A stretch of DNA of 64,000 nt from Bursaphelenchus xylophilus. Taxonomy: Eukaryota; Nematoda; Chromadorea; Rhabditida; Aphelenchoididae. The stretch is taken from positions 4,583,501-4,647,500 of the forward strand of contig CAJFCV020000005.1 of assembly GCA_904066235.2 (NCBI GenBank), given 5' to 3'. Positions 23,383 to 34,397 of the stretch are shown one piece after another (position 1 is the stretch's first letter; each line of letters starts with the position of its first letter). Below the pieces are notes generated by a model. It saw only the letters and a list, made by a program, of their open reading frames with translations. It made no database searches and was not told where the DNA came from. The position numbers and the translations under genes are program-made.

Positions 23383-23708
23383 CAGTAGGTCAAGTGGAAG
23401 GATGGTTTTGAAGGGGCCATTACTGCAAAAATGAGCTGATATTTTTGATGACAAGGTCATTGGGCGGAGAAAGAGCACAGACTGAGAATCGTAAAATATG
23501 AAGGGAGCACAGTCCGAATCTGCAGGAGAGAAAGTTGTACAGTTTGAAAGAAAATGTAAACGTCAGATTTGAGACTTTTGCCTGATACTTTGGATGAAAG
23601 AACCAGGATAAATTTGCAGAGATCTATCCGAAAAAAACCTTCTCTATCCGTCTCTGTCCTATTGATTTAGGTCATCATTGGCTATAATCTTTTGATTTTT
23701 GATTACTA

Positions 23709-23917
23709 GTCCTTCCGGAAAATCGCCGGTCTGATTTTTGGCGTGTGCACTGTGCGAAAAAAGTCAGGGTGCACCCGGGTGCGAGCGACAACCGAAAAAA
23801 AAGCCTATTGCACGGTGCAAAAAGCAAAATTCCACAACGCGTTGTGCAACGTGAAGAAAACGTTTGTTTTCGCACAGTGCGTGTCGCCGATTTCAGTCCG
23901 GCGACTTCCGGAAGGAC
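23709..23917. mobile_element. 209-bp inverted-repeat element carrying GCACNGTGC motifs
   Basis: Ends GTCCTTCCGGAAAATCGCCGG and CCGGCGACTTCCGGAAGGAC form imperfect terminal inverted repeats. A target duplication is not clear: left flank ACTA, right flank AATA. The interior contains three copies of the palindrome GCACNGTGC (23747, 23810, 23872), the motif that is massively repeated at 35.9-38.0 kb. No open frame is convincing. Confidence 0.7.
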
Positions 23918-24471
23918 AATAAATTTAAAATGGCAAAAATGTGTAGTTCAGCTAGAAAAGCTGCAAAATATGTGTCCATTCAAAATTAAACATTCATTTT
24001 TAAAAACAATGCTGACTTAGTGCGATATTTATGTAGTAAGTAGCATCCCCGTATAACCAGATTATACAAGATACGACTATGGTTACATCATAACACATTA
24101 AAGAGAGTCTGTTGCATACGAATGGCCTGACCAAACCGACCTGCAGAACGTACGATGCATCGTACGTTCATCACTTCTCTTACATTTTTTCGACTTTCAA
24201 CGGAACCAAAAATAAGAGAAAAACTCCAATATTATCACGTTTCCCTAAAGTATTATAGTAATGTTTTCCGATTATTACTGCCAAAGCGTGCATAGACATT
24301 AGAGTTGACTTCGAAAATTTGAGCGTTCTACTGATTTATCGCAAAAAGGGAAGTGAATTACAATTTCGTAAGGCAAGGAATATTACTGCAAACATAAAAA
24401 CGGAGTAAAAAAGAAGTAGAGGACTCGGAGGATGATGGATTGGTGTGTTTGAGAGACAGAAAGTACAATAC

Positions 24472-24479
24472 TATTTAAA
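24472..24479 (+). promoter_or_regulatory. TATA-like box of the small peptide gene
   Basis: TATTTAAA, 36 bases before the ATG at 24515. The spacing suits a TATA-driven gene with a very short leader, common for highly expressed small secreted proteins. Confidence 0.4.
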
Positions 24480-24514
24480 CCTGGAGTTTTAAGAGGAGAA
24501 AGCAGTCTGCCAAG

Positions 24515-24770
24515 ATGTTCAAGTCGGTCATTTTACTTCTCGGTAAGTGTTTACAGTAATTACAGTAACCAAGAAAATCGAATTATTATTTTATCAACTT
24601 CCATTACCGACTATAATAAACCAATTTCAGTTCTCTTCTCCCTCCTTTCCGTCGTTTACTCCGATGAAGTCTTAGATGGGATCCAAAAGATGTTACAAAT
24701 CCCAACTGGAGGTCAACAAGGTGGTGCTGGTGGTCCCCCAGATCTTCTCGGTGTCCTCAAGGGCCGTTAA
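24515..24770 (+). CDS. Small secreted peptide (55 residues)
   Basis: Two exons, 24515-24542 and 24631-24770, with clean GTAAGT and TTTCAG sites. The product starts MFKSVILLLVLFSLLSVVYS, a signal peptide, leaving a mature peptide of about 35 residues: an acidic-hydrophobic stretch (DEVLDGIQKMLQIPTGG), a Gly-rich linker, and a C terminus LLGVLKGR. The terminal Gly-Arg could allow trimming and C-terminal amidation, as in some neuropeptides, but no internal dibasic sites exist. It could equally be an antimicrobial or cuticle peptide. A TATA-like box upstream and AATAAA at 24802 frame the gene. No family is recognised. Confidence 0.75.
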
Positions 24771-24801
24771 ATGCTTCAACCATACTATGTAAATTACATT
24801 C

Positions 24802-24807
24802 AATAAA
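24802..24807 (+). terminator. Polyadenylation signal of the small peptide gene
   Basis: AATAAA, 32 bases after the stop codon. Confidence 0.65.
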
Positions 24808-24890
24808 TAATTTTGTCAAAGGCTTCATTTTTATAAACCTTTATCATGGATAACATCAGAAACAACAAACAATGGTCAAAAAATTAAACT

Positions 24891-26109
24891 CTAGAGAAGT
24901 TTCAAAGCACCCGAAATCTTATCGACATCTTCGACGGGTCCGAAGAGACCGAGGATTGTTCTGGAGCCTGGCGGGATCTGCGTGTAACCAGCATCTTGCA
25001 CTAAATAGGAGTAGACCCCCAAGTCCTTTGCTTGCTTGAACATGTCTATCAATTGTTCCGTGGATTGACCTTTCACTACCACTTTGACTGCTCCGTGGGA
25101 CTGCCAAGCGTTTAGCGCTGCTTTGCCCTAAAATTAGCCAAAAAATTATATTACCCATGTTATCACAGGTAACAAAAACTCAATCCACTTGCCTCCTCAG
25201 TTCGTTGTGCGTATTTGTAAACCCCAAGAGTGGCATGGCCAACTTGCGCGGCCAATTTGCCAGCCCCCATCTTAAGTGACATGTTAGCGACAAAAACCAT
25301 TTTATGAGTTCGGGCTGGCCTCAAGGCTTTCATCAGGTTTACTAGATCTTGTCTGGCCATCGCCGAAGTCCCTGGAGCATCTGGCTGGCCGGATAGAACT
25401 CCTGCAACATTTATTTTCAATCAAAACAACTTTCGACAACATTTTATATCACCATTAAAATTAATATCAAAAATAATCGTATCACCTACCTCCCATTGCC
25501 TGTTTTAACTGTTCCTCTGTGATTTTAGCACTTCCTTCGGCCGATTTCTTCTCCACAACACCACTAACGCCTTCGTCGTCTCCGTCAGAATCCTCTCCCG
25601 AGTCTCCCGAATCCTCCAAATCTGACTGATTCGAATGATCTACAATCCAGTCAATCGTCGCGTCAAGACACCTTCCCTTCGTTCTCTTCAGGGCCAATTC
25701 AGATATGAACTCGTCAAAGCCAAGTTCCAAGAGTTCGGCCAACTTCTGTGAATCGACCTCTAGTTCTTGAAGCGATGGATCGTTTGGATGGGGACCACTG
25801 GAATTAGAGGGTTGATTTATCTCAGAAGGCGGAGCTGGGGGTTGAGAGGCAGCGGGAACTGGCTCTTGAGGGTCTGAAACAAACAAATTTTAAATTAAAA
25901 AATCAAGAACAATCTCACAGCTTAAATACTACAATATAAACTCTCACCGCTTGCTCCTGGCTCAACCGGGATATCGTTTTGCTCAACTTGCTCGAGATTT
26001 GGCAAGGGATTTGGTTGTGGTTCAGGGGGACTCACGTTTCCAGGACTAAATATCAAACGGACTAATCTTTCTTCCATAAACCTTACATTTCTGGAGGCAG
26101 ATCACTCAT
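24891..26109 (-). CDS. Peptidyl-tRNA hydrolase 2 with N-terminal UBA-like region
   Basis: Releases peptidyl groups from tRNAs. Five exons: 26109-26087, 26045-25948, 25873-25489, 25401-25193, 25127-24891. The N-terminal half is Pro-rich, then contains a UBA-like helical segment ([19 protein letters not shown]) and an acidic Ser/Asp run. The PTH2 domain shows [38 protein letters not shown] and [22 protein letters not shown], with the active-site Lys, His and Asp region conserved. The fourth intron has a GC donor (GAG|GCAAGT at 25192-25191); the protein alignment across it demands this site. The ATG overlaps the stop codon of COX16 upstream (TAATG), so the two must share a transcript or the message is trans-spliced inside the COX16 coding region. 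Confidence 0.92.
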
Positions 26110-26775
26110 TACTTTTCTAAGGCCTTGTCCATTAACTGGCGGATTTCGGCTCGTCTTTTTTCTTTCTTTTCCTTCGCTTCGGCTTGTTGCTTAGCTCTAA
26201 AGAATGAATAATCAGAATGAGCAACATAAAACATTTATAAATGTGTCGTTATTTAAACTATTACTATCCAAATTGCACTCACTTCGCCTTCAAGTACTCC
26301 TCGTTGCTCTCTTCTGGACGTGGACCTCTGATGTTCTCCCAATGCTCGGTATCGATCTTCGAAACCTCCTAAAAACGACAAAAATCAAGGTAACTCCAGT
26401 TGGCTCAAATCTAAAAACAAACAAAAAAAAATGTGAAATAAACATACGTCGTAAACTTCGTCAATTGTAACTGGAGATTGCTTGATCTGAATTCCGTCTT
26501 TTGCAAGGCTCTCCTTCTGAAAAACACTCCGAAATAAAATAAACAAATAAAAAAGTGAAATAAACAGGTCATGTGCAATATAGAAGTATACAACACGAAA
26601 GGGCACTTACAAACTCCTTGTAGGTGTCCTGTTCCTTTCTCACTTTCCTAAAATCGAATCTCACTTGCTGGAAATGTTTCAAGAGATACGCCGAGCCGAG
26701 GACTATAGCAAAGAAGGGTAATCCTATTCTGGTCAATTGCAGGCCGCCCTTCCCACTGTATCGACGATACGACAT
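26109..26775 (-). CDS. COX16-like cytochrome c oxidase assembly protein
   Basis: Mitochondrial inner-membrane protein that helps assemble complex IV (copper delivery to COX2). Exons 26775-26611, 26516-26448, 26368-26283 and 26196-26109 join to 135 residues. A single membrane segment (IGLPFFAIVLGSAYLLKHF) is followed by the family signature QVRFDFRKVRKEQDTYKEF, then a hydrophilic Lys/Glu-rich tail. An alternative upstream ATG at 26878 opens a 21-residue frame followed by a good GTAAGT donor, but it does not join in phase, so I start at 26775. The stop codon shares its last base with the ATG of the peptidyl-tRNA hydrolase gene. It lies 283 bases downstream of the FKBP stop on the same strand and may be in the same operon. 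Confidence 0.85.
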
Positions 26776-27058
26776 AAACAGCGAAAATTAAAGGGGAACA
26801 AGTCGCGTTACTTACGTTGCATGCATGCAATTGGGTGCGAAAAATTTCTCTGAATTGCTTAGGACGAAATGTCACCATTGATTTTTAGAGTTACCTTACC
26901 ATTTCGATCCGGAATTTTCACAAAGAGGCTCTAAAAACATCCAACAACCCCACTTCTTTACTGCCCAAACATATTACTTCCGTACTGAGCCATATAAGAC
27001 AATATATTTATTAACTATATAGAGATCACTGTTTTCCAGAGTAACATCATAAAATAAT

Positions 27059-28552
27059 TTAGTTCGCTTCCACCTCCATGGCTGATTGCTGAGGCTGATC
27101 ACTGGTTCCTTCGAGGGCGTCATGGTCGGCGATTTTATCTCCATGTTCAGCTTCTTCCATCTTGGACAACTTCTCGAAGAGACCCGAATATTTCTTCTTT
27201 TCCTTGGCCAAGAGTTCGGCTATCAGTTTATTGCAGACCAGGATCTGTTGGGCGGCCGCCTTGTTTTCCGGCTCCAATTCCAAGACCTTCTTATACACGG
27301 CGATGGCATCTTCCAATTCAGTTCGATGTTCCAAAGCTTGAGCCTTTCGGTAGAGAGCCTTCACATGGTCGGGCTTCCTTTCCAAGACTTTGTCGCAGAA
27401 TTTGATGCATTCCGCGGTTTCATTCAATTTTATGTTGACCAAGGCGCAGTTGAGCCAAGCAGCGATCAAAACGGAGTCCACTTCTTCCTTTAGACTGTCC
27501 TGAGTTGGTTTCATATGTTCCAAAACATTAACGATCGCTTCGTACTTGTTCAGGGCCAATTGGAGCTTATTTTCCTTCAAGAACTTGGTGCCCTTCTCCT
27601 TCAGGACCTTTCCATGTTCGATTTTCTCTTCATCGGTCATCTCCCAACTGGCCTTAACCTTCACGAAGTCCGTCAAGAAGATGGTGAACTCAATCTCAGC
27701 ATTCAATGGGAGGTTTACTCCCTCAGGGGATTTGGAGCCGTAAGTGAACCGCGGTCCTTTGAGGGTGACCCGGCATTTCTCTCCCTTGTTGATCCTTCTG
27801 AGGGCTCTGTCCACACCTTCTGGAAGTCCATATTCACACGCTTCTCCGAGTTCAAAGGTCACAGTTTTGTCGTAAAAAACATTTCCATTGTACGAGCCAA
27901 CAGCATGGACTAAAATTAATCAGATTAGTCTGGATAATTTGAAAGGCATTACATAAAAACATCGAAAAAACTCACTAGTAACTGGTGCAAATTCACTGGG
28001 ACAGTTGTATTTTTCTCCTTCAACAATCACCGACTTGATAATTGTTCCGTCACGATCAGGTGAGATATCTTCTCCTTCGAACCTGAGTAATTCCACCTCA
28101 AATCGTAGAGTTGCATTTCCGGGAATCTTTGGTGGGGACCCACTAGCTCCATACGCATAATCAGCTCGGCAATCAAAAACGGCGACTTCTCCAACCTTCA
28201 TAGTGGCAATTCCAATATCCCAAGCTTTGATAACTTGAGATTTTCCAAGTGAAAAGCTGAAGGGCTCGTCCCGATCTTTCGAGGAATCGAATTTCTCGCC
28301 GTTCTCAGCCAAAGTTCCAGTGTAATGCACATAGACGGTGTCACCATTAGCCGGCTTTTTGTCGCTACTTCCAGGCTTCAAGATGGTCTTGAGAACTCCT
28401 CCATCCTATAAAAGATCAGTTAGAAGCAATCTCGAATTAATATTGACGTCATCTTGCCATGTACAATATATGATCCATAAAAAATAAGTGTAAACAAACC
28501 GCGGTATACCGTAAAAACTCACCCCGCTCAGATCAAGTGGTTCAGAAGCCAT
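27059..28552 (-). CDS. FKBP-type immunophilin, two FKBP domains plus TPR (FKBP4/5-like)
   Basis: Peptidyl-prolyl isomerase and HSP90 co-chaperone. Exons 28552-28523, 28405-27976 and 27909-27059 give 436 residues. The first FKBP domain (about residues 20-130) has VHYTGTL, FDSSKDRDEPFSFSLG, VIKAWDIGIATMKVGE, YAYG and FEVELL, all typical of an active isomerase. The second (about 150-250) is degenerate, as in FKBP51/52. Three TPR units follow (about 265-400), with AWLNCALVNIKLNETAECIK and AVYKKVLELEP, expected to bind the MEEVD tail of HSP90. The end is acidic (EMEEAEHGDKIADHD). It starts 292 bases from the divergent MOF gene and may be the first gene of an operon with COX16 and PTH2. Confidence 0.95.
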
Positions 28553-28844
28553 TGTTTACGTAATGAAGATTTAAAAACGTCTGCTGAAACACAAATATAT
28601 AAGTTACCTGATAAACAAATTAAAAACACGAAACGCGGACAGAGAGAATAAACCCTCCCCTATTTACAAGCTAATTTATAAGAGCACAAGGTGCAACGCG
28701 TTTTGCATCCAAAGTTTTCCGTAAATTTCGAGAAATTTCTTTATTTGCGCCCTCCGGGGAATCCCTGATTTGTGACGGAATGCCAAATAATTTTGCAAAA
28801 TTATTTTTTTTTCGGGAAATTTTTCGAAAGGATTGTCGACATTG
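28553..28844. promoter_or_regulatory. Shared intergenic region between divergent FKBP and MOF genes
   Basis: Only 292 bases separate the two start codons, so this must hold both promoters and leaders. No TATA box is evident on either side. On the minus side a run CTTTGTGTTTCAG-like sequence near 28585 may be a trans-splice acceptor for the FKBP gene. Confidence 0.5.
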
Positions 28845-30612
28845 ATGGGGAAGCACAACGATGATGCTGCTGCAGTTATGGTCAAGACAAGACACTTTAA
28901 GACGAAACGAGATCAGGTCAGATTGGGGGATTACGTTTATGCCCACGTAGTGATTGCCGGCCAAGAATTGGAGCTGCCCGCGGAAGTTCTTGATGTTCGG
29001 CAACAACGTAAGGATTTTACTTTTCTTTCGTTTGTCGTTTAGGTTTCCGAAGTACTTGGATTGAAGTCGTTGATGACTAAAACGTGTTTTGTTTTAGTTT
29101 GTGATGATGGTACAAGACAAACTTCTTTATATGTGCACTATGAGAATCGAGATCGGCGGCTGGATGAGTGGATAATGTTAGATCGAGTCTTGGACAAGAG
29201 TCCCGTCACAGCAAAGACAATTACGAGACGACGAGAGATCGAGCAGCCTTTAACAAGAAGTCAGAGGAGAATTCAAGAAGAATTCTCGCATATCCCCAAA
29301 AGTATTAATGACCTCGATGCAACAACTGCCAAATTGGAGAAACAGCATGAAGAGGTAGTAGCAGAATTACTTCTTGTTCTATTTTTAGAGTAATTTACTC
29401 ATTGTTTTCTTTTAGCGAACAAAGATCAAGAATGTTCAACGTGTCGTAATAGGCAGTTGGGAAGCGGATGTTTGGTATTATTCTCCTTATCCAACCGCAG
29501 TTGTTGACGGTTTTGTGGAAACCTTGTATATCTGCGAGTTCTGTCTGTTTTATTATACAGATTATCAGAAATACAGCAAACATATAGTAAGTTATCTTTA
29601 CATATATTGTTTTAGATAGATAATTATCATATTATCCATTGTTTTCAGACAACAGGATGCGTGAGAAGGCAACCTCCAGGTCAGGTGATCTACAGACACA
29701 ATAACCTTGAAGTCTACGAGGTCTTTGGAAATGTTTACAAGGTAAGATTGTTTTATTTGTAGTATTATTTCGTTTAGTTATATTGTCAATGCCTTTGCCT
29801 GTTGTCGAAGCTCTTCCTCGACCATAAAACGCTCTATTACGAAGTGGAGAACTTCCGTTTCTATGTGTTATGTGAGGTGGATGATCAAGGAGCTCATCTT
29901 GTTGGCCATTTCTCCAAAGAATACGGGACCAATAACAACCTCGCTTGCATTATGGTGCTCCCATGTCATCAACGAAAAGGCTACGGAAAGCTGTTGATTC
30001 AGTTGAGTTATGCTCTCTCGACTCTGGAGAATCGAATTGGGACTCCGGAGAAACCATTGTCAGATCTGGGGAAGGTTAGCTACCGAAGTTATTGGTGGTG
30101 GATTTTAATGAATGCCATAGAAGAAAACGGATGGGTGAATGGATGTTTGGTTAGCGAGTTGAGCAGCAAAACTCATGTACATCCCGACGATATCATTAGC
30201 ACGTTATCAGCACTTCAGATGATCAAACTCTCTCAAGGTGAGCATGGATAATATAACTTGTCCTTCGATTTTAAAGTATTTTTATTATGATTTAAATTTT
30301 TATGAAAGAGGAGACAATTTCCTTCCCATTTCAGCCAATTACGGAGATGATATTGTCCTCTGCTCCCCACAAATCCTGAATCATTGCAAAAAACTTCCAT
30401 TTTGTAAGGCCCCAAAACTCGAGATCCAAAAACAGAACCTCCGATGGTCAACAAATGAAGAGCTAGTGCCTGTTCTCAAAGAAAAGGAAGTCCTGAAACA
30501 TTTCGAAAAGCATTCACCATCATTAACACCCTCCGGAGATGCGGAAATGACCCCAACTCCGGAACAAAAAGAGCCCGAAAAGATAAAAAAGAAGTTGGTG
30601 AAAAAGATTTGA
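28845..30612 (+). CDS. mys-2: MYST histone acetyltransferase, MOF/KAT8 type
   Basis: Acetylates histone H4 (Lys16 in MOF). The N-terminal chromo-barrel reads [20 protein letters not shown] and [16 protein letters not shown]. The linker [11 protein letters not shown]...[14 protein letters not shown] matches KAT8 rather than TIP60. The MYST domain contains a C2HC zinc finger (ICEFCLFYY ... HITTGC), then [21 protein letters not shown], the autoacetylated-Lys region, [18 protein letters not shown] (acetyl-CoA loop, with the conserved Cys) and EKPLSDLG with the catalytic Glu. First exon ends at 29007; five further introns join in frame. The C-terminal tail is Lys/Glu-rich and outside the family core. 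ATG at 28845 follows GTCGACATTG and is the first in frame. The gene symbol is given by homology to the worm MOF-like gene and is less sure than the family. Confidence 0.92.
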
Positions 30613-30718
30613 TGATGATATGTTGTTGAATATGGTCTTTAAAGACGTCTGTATATAGTGCTATCTGCGTTTTAATCTTTTTGAGATCTCTCACCTCTGA
30701 AATTAATGACCTCAGTCA

Positions 30719-30724
30719 ATAAAT
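30719..30724 (+). terminator. Polyadenylation signal of the MOF gene
   Basis: AATAAA, 107 bases after the MOF stop and 122 bases before the stop of the convergent oxidase gene. Confidence 0.55.
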
Positions 30725-30845
30725 ATTACAATATCAAAAGTAATCGCTGATTTTGATGTTAGATTCCTTGAGTATTATGGACTTCAGGGTACCTAAATTT
30801 CTAATAATGCCATTTATTTTTATTTTACCACTAAACTTGTTTGGA

Positions 30846-32769
30846 CTACAACTTTATATTTCTGTAGTAGCTCTCATGTACGACTTGATTATGTTTGGAG
30901 TCATGTTTGATTGAATCCGCATCATGATAGCCCGCCATTCTCATCGCACCCATTAATTCTTGTCGGAGAATGTCAAAGACTTGAGTGATTCCAGGCTGAC
31001 CCTAAAATTATATTACTTATACCAAGTGTAATGTCCTTACTCCCAATGAAAGACCGTAAATATAAGGCCGTCCAATGAACACGAGATCAGCACCAAGGCT
31101 GATCGCTTTCACAACATCGCATCCAGATCGTATCCCGCCATCCAAAAAGATGGGGATTCGGTTATTTACGGCCTTGAATATCTCCGGAAGACATTCGATC
31201 TAAAAATGGATGAGAATAATATAAAAATGGCCAAGTTACAGTAGCCGGGGCATAATCCAATTGCCTTCCGCCGTGGTTTGATACGTAAACAGCCGAACAT
31301 CCAACTTGAACAGCTTTTTCGGCCTCATCTCCTCGAAGAATCCCCTTTAGGATAACCTAAACAAAGTTTTATGTATACATCGTAATGGAGTTGATGACCA
31401 AAAAATAATGAAATACTGCTGACTGGAATATCCGAGTGTTTGACGATGGTTTCAAGTTGTTTCCAGTCGAATGTGAGGCTAGTGTTAATTCTGATTTTCT
31501 CCGATTGGGAATCTTGGAAAGTCTCGTTCGGACTGACACGTCGAAAGTAGCGGAAGTTACCGTATTTCAGATGAGATGGAAGTCCAAACTGATTCCGCTC
31601 ATCGCTTCGACGACGACCGTCAATTGGACAACCAACGGAGATCACCAATGCCTAGATGAGACATGGTTTTTTGTCTAGTATAATATAATGACTGTCAAAA
31701 AAACTTGGGTTTACCTTGTAGCCAACTGTCTGGATGAGTTCAATGCCTTTTAGAGTGTGATCCATGTCTTCTGGTATGTATACCTAAAACGGTTTTGGTG
31801 ATCTTGCACTTGATGACATGATAATTCGAAAAAATATTATACAGGGTGTCCAGTTTCGTGGCCCGACTTTAATTGGCTATAACTTCTTTAATTTTGGGCC
31901 AAATTTTAAAATTCTTTTTTTCCCTATCAAAATGAAACCAAACATAACAGCCGATTACTGTATGTTCAACTTACCTTTGTATATCATATTTGGTATTAAA
32001 AAAATGAGGACGTCTGAGGATTCAGCGAAAAAAGAATTTTAAAATTTGGCCCAAAATCAAAGAAGTTATAGCCAATTAAAATCGGGCCACGAAATTGGTA
32101 CACTCTGTACTTGACATTAGGGATAAGCCTTGCCTGCATCCAACTTTCATTCGGTCTCTCGATTTCGGAAATCTCTTGATACGACAAGTTGGAGAGTAAG
32201 CTCGCGATGGCTGGGATTTTTAACGAGCTGGCGACTAAAATCTTATAGAAGAACGTAATTTTACGTGATTTGGATCGCAAAAATGACATTTATTTTTGAT
32301 GATTATAACCCCAATTACCTTTGACCATGGGCTCTTCGGCTTTGGCATGAACAAGACCATGGAGTGGAATCGGCGCCATTCCAATCGGCATTTCATAGGA
32401 GAAGTCGCGGTTTTTCATGGTAAACCTGCATTTTAAGTTTATTTCAAAGGCGTCGTCTGGGATTTTCTGACGTAATAAGTACCTAGAAAATTATTTTACT
32501 CCCCCTGGAGTACTCTCACTTTTTGAATTGACTAGAATTCCTCTCCAAAGTCCATTGCCCATCAGCTCCTGCGGAAATAAAATCGCGCACAGCAACCGCT
32601 AACCTTTGTTTGGCCAATTTCTCGACATCCGCTAGCGATGCGCAACTTTTCAAGGCGCTGGATCGCTGAAAACACAAATCTTGATATTGTTTTACATGAT
32701 TCTTGGTAAAAATGATCAAAAAAAGTCTCATTAATGGAAAAGCAAAGCACCTACCGCGATCACAGGCAT
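30846..32769 (-). CDS. FMN-dependent 2-hydroxyacid oxidase (glycolate oxidase family)
   Basis: Oxidises 2-hydroxy acids such as glycolate to 2-oxo acids with H2O2 production, usually peroxisomal. The minus-strand exons read [93 protein letters not shown], then SNHGGRQLD with the catalytic His, and [20 protein letters not shown] for FMN phosphate binding. The Tyr normally in the DYY-SGA motif is replaced (DFISAGA), so substrate handling may differ. The Q|V join uses a GC donor (CAG|GCAAGG at 32133-32132), required by the family alignment. That intron holds a 266-bp MITE. The start is inferred from ATG CCT GTG ATC GCG at 32769-32755, which splices in phase. An upstream frame starting MDLDYFETV at 32885 does not join in phase. 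C terminus NIKL is not a classic SKL signal but is close. Confidence 0.9.
31842..32107. mobile_element. 266-bp Tc1/mariner-like MITE in an oxidase-gene intron
   Basis: Inverted repeats of more than 60 bp: the left end CAGGGTGTCCAGTTTCGTGG and the right end CCACGAAATTGGTACACTCTG, both flanked by TA (31840-31841, 32108-32109). Most of the element is palindromic apart from a central 100 bases. It sits inside the GC-AG intron of the hydroxyacid oxidase gene, about 23 bases from the donor. Confidence 0.85.
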
Positions 32770-32963
32770 TTCCCGACCGAACTTTGATCATTCGGAGTGT
32801 AAACAATGATAAGAGATTGGGTTGTGGAGCGAGTTTTACCTTGTTGTAGACATCAAACAAACAGTCTCAAAATAGTCGAGATCCATTAAAAAAAATATGT
32901 AAATTCCTTGTTTCGTTTTGCATTCCATTCACTTCTCTCCAATCGTCTCGGTAGCATTGTTCC

Positions 32964-34397
32964 ATGCTATTTGTTCTGCTTCCTGTTATCCATCTTGCCA
33001 TCAGCTTGGGCCTTTTAACCTTAACCTTGAATGGTTGTTGCCGGGGACAAAACACCGCGTTAAATAGTGAGAAAACGAGGGAACGGGAACTGATCGTATT
33101 TTAGCTCCGCCGAGCAACGACTCCGTGCCTCAGAGGACGTCGATAATAAACATTCAAACATCTGAACCCACTCCGAAATCGAGTGCGGAGCCGGATAAGT
33201 CGGTCGTTAGAAGTGATGAGAAAAAAGGAGAGGAGAAAGAGGTAGGTCTGGGGGATCTGTTGTGGGTAGTAGTGAGAAGCCTAAGTTGTCACAGCCTTTT
33301 AATTTTGGAAAAACATTTTTTCCTCATTTTGTAATGGAGAATATAAAAAATTATGCGATTTTCGGCTTTCAAGAGGTGTTGGGATTTGAGACTGCTTCTC
33401 GCTGACATCAAATCATTTGTAGAACGGAGCGTTAAAACATTTTTACTAGTAAGAACTTGATTACTTTTAAAAGCGGCCCATGGCATTCTGTACTTTTGGG
33501 ACACAACCTATCTCCGCGACTTCTTCTATTTTTTCAGAATGCGCTTTCTTTCTCCCCATATCTCGCTAGTCGTTTGAGCTAGAAGGCTAAAATTTGGTAC
33601 GGCAGTAGAGTAAAAAGCCGGCTTTCAGAAAATATAAATATTGTAAGGAACCCCAATCGCATAAACTTCGCAATGACGATTGAAAAAATTTCATTTTTAA
33701 CACTTCTGCAATCCAAAAGTTCAAGTTGCATGATCGTATTGACAAATTTTTTGGTCTATGTGTGTTAAATTCGATTTTTAACAAGATAGTCAAATCCCGT
33801 CATATTCTATGTGCTACGAGCTGAGTTATGATTAACATCACAGTGCGCGGCCCTTGCTTCAGAATGCCAAAAAACTTGCAAAAATTACATTTTGAATTTT
33901 TAGCTTCACTTTGAGGCCTCAAATTGGAGCAAATTTGAGAACTTTATGGGGGTTTTTATTGCAAGAGAGTTTAGGGTTGTTTTCAGCCCAGTAAAAGAGA
34001 TGTAGATGATGTCCCGATAAGGACTTCCAAGAAGAAGGGCCTCCAGACAGCGATCAAGAAATTTCAGCCAATCGAACCCACTGAGAGAATATCCATGCAT
34101 GGATCGGATGTGGACACTCAGGAGACCCAGTAAGCACCACTTTGACCAATTTTAAGGCTCATAAAATGTTGATTTTTTGTCAAAAATGGGGGTTTTTAAT
34201 GTTGTCCATGCTTATTTTACTTAATTTTATTTGCAGAGGCCTCGAATCATCGCAAGTTCCTACAATCAGGACGGCCAGAAGTTCTCGGAGATCTATGAAA
34301 GTAATTGTTTTTATTTTTTGAAGTAATCGAACTGTATTTTCAGAGGAGAAATAATGGAAAATTGAAAAGTCTCGAGGCCACCCAATCCCAGAAATAA
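32964..34397 (+). CDS. Unrecognised secreted Ser/Lys-rich protein
   Basis: I do not recognise a family. Exons 32964-33066, 33105-33241, 33987-34129, 34237-34300 and 34344-34397 join in frame to about 165 residues. The first 25 residues (MLFVLLPVIHLAISLGLLTL) look like a signal peptide or anchor. The rest is hydrophilic and probably disordered, rich in Ser, Lys, Glu and Thr (for example SEPTPKSSAEPDKSVVRSDE and RTSKKKGLQTAIKKF), without paired cysteines beyond CC after the signal. The first intron is only 38 bases. The in-phase joins at four introns support a real gene. The AATAAA at 34393 overlaps the stop codon. It is divergent from the oxidase gene, with 194 bases between start codons. Confidence 0.62.

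Noticed and set aside
26816..26878. Upstream start for COX16 (MVTFRPKQFREIF)
   Set aside because: It ends in a good donor but the only candidate acceptor joins out of phase; left as a possible untranslated or upstream frame.
32840..32886. Upstream first exon MDLDYFETVCLMSTT for the oxidase gene
   Set aside because: The donor leaves two bases and the next exon needs phase 0; the ATG at 32769 joins cleanly.
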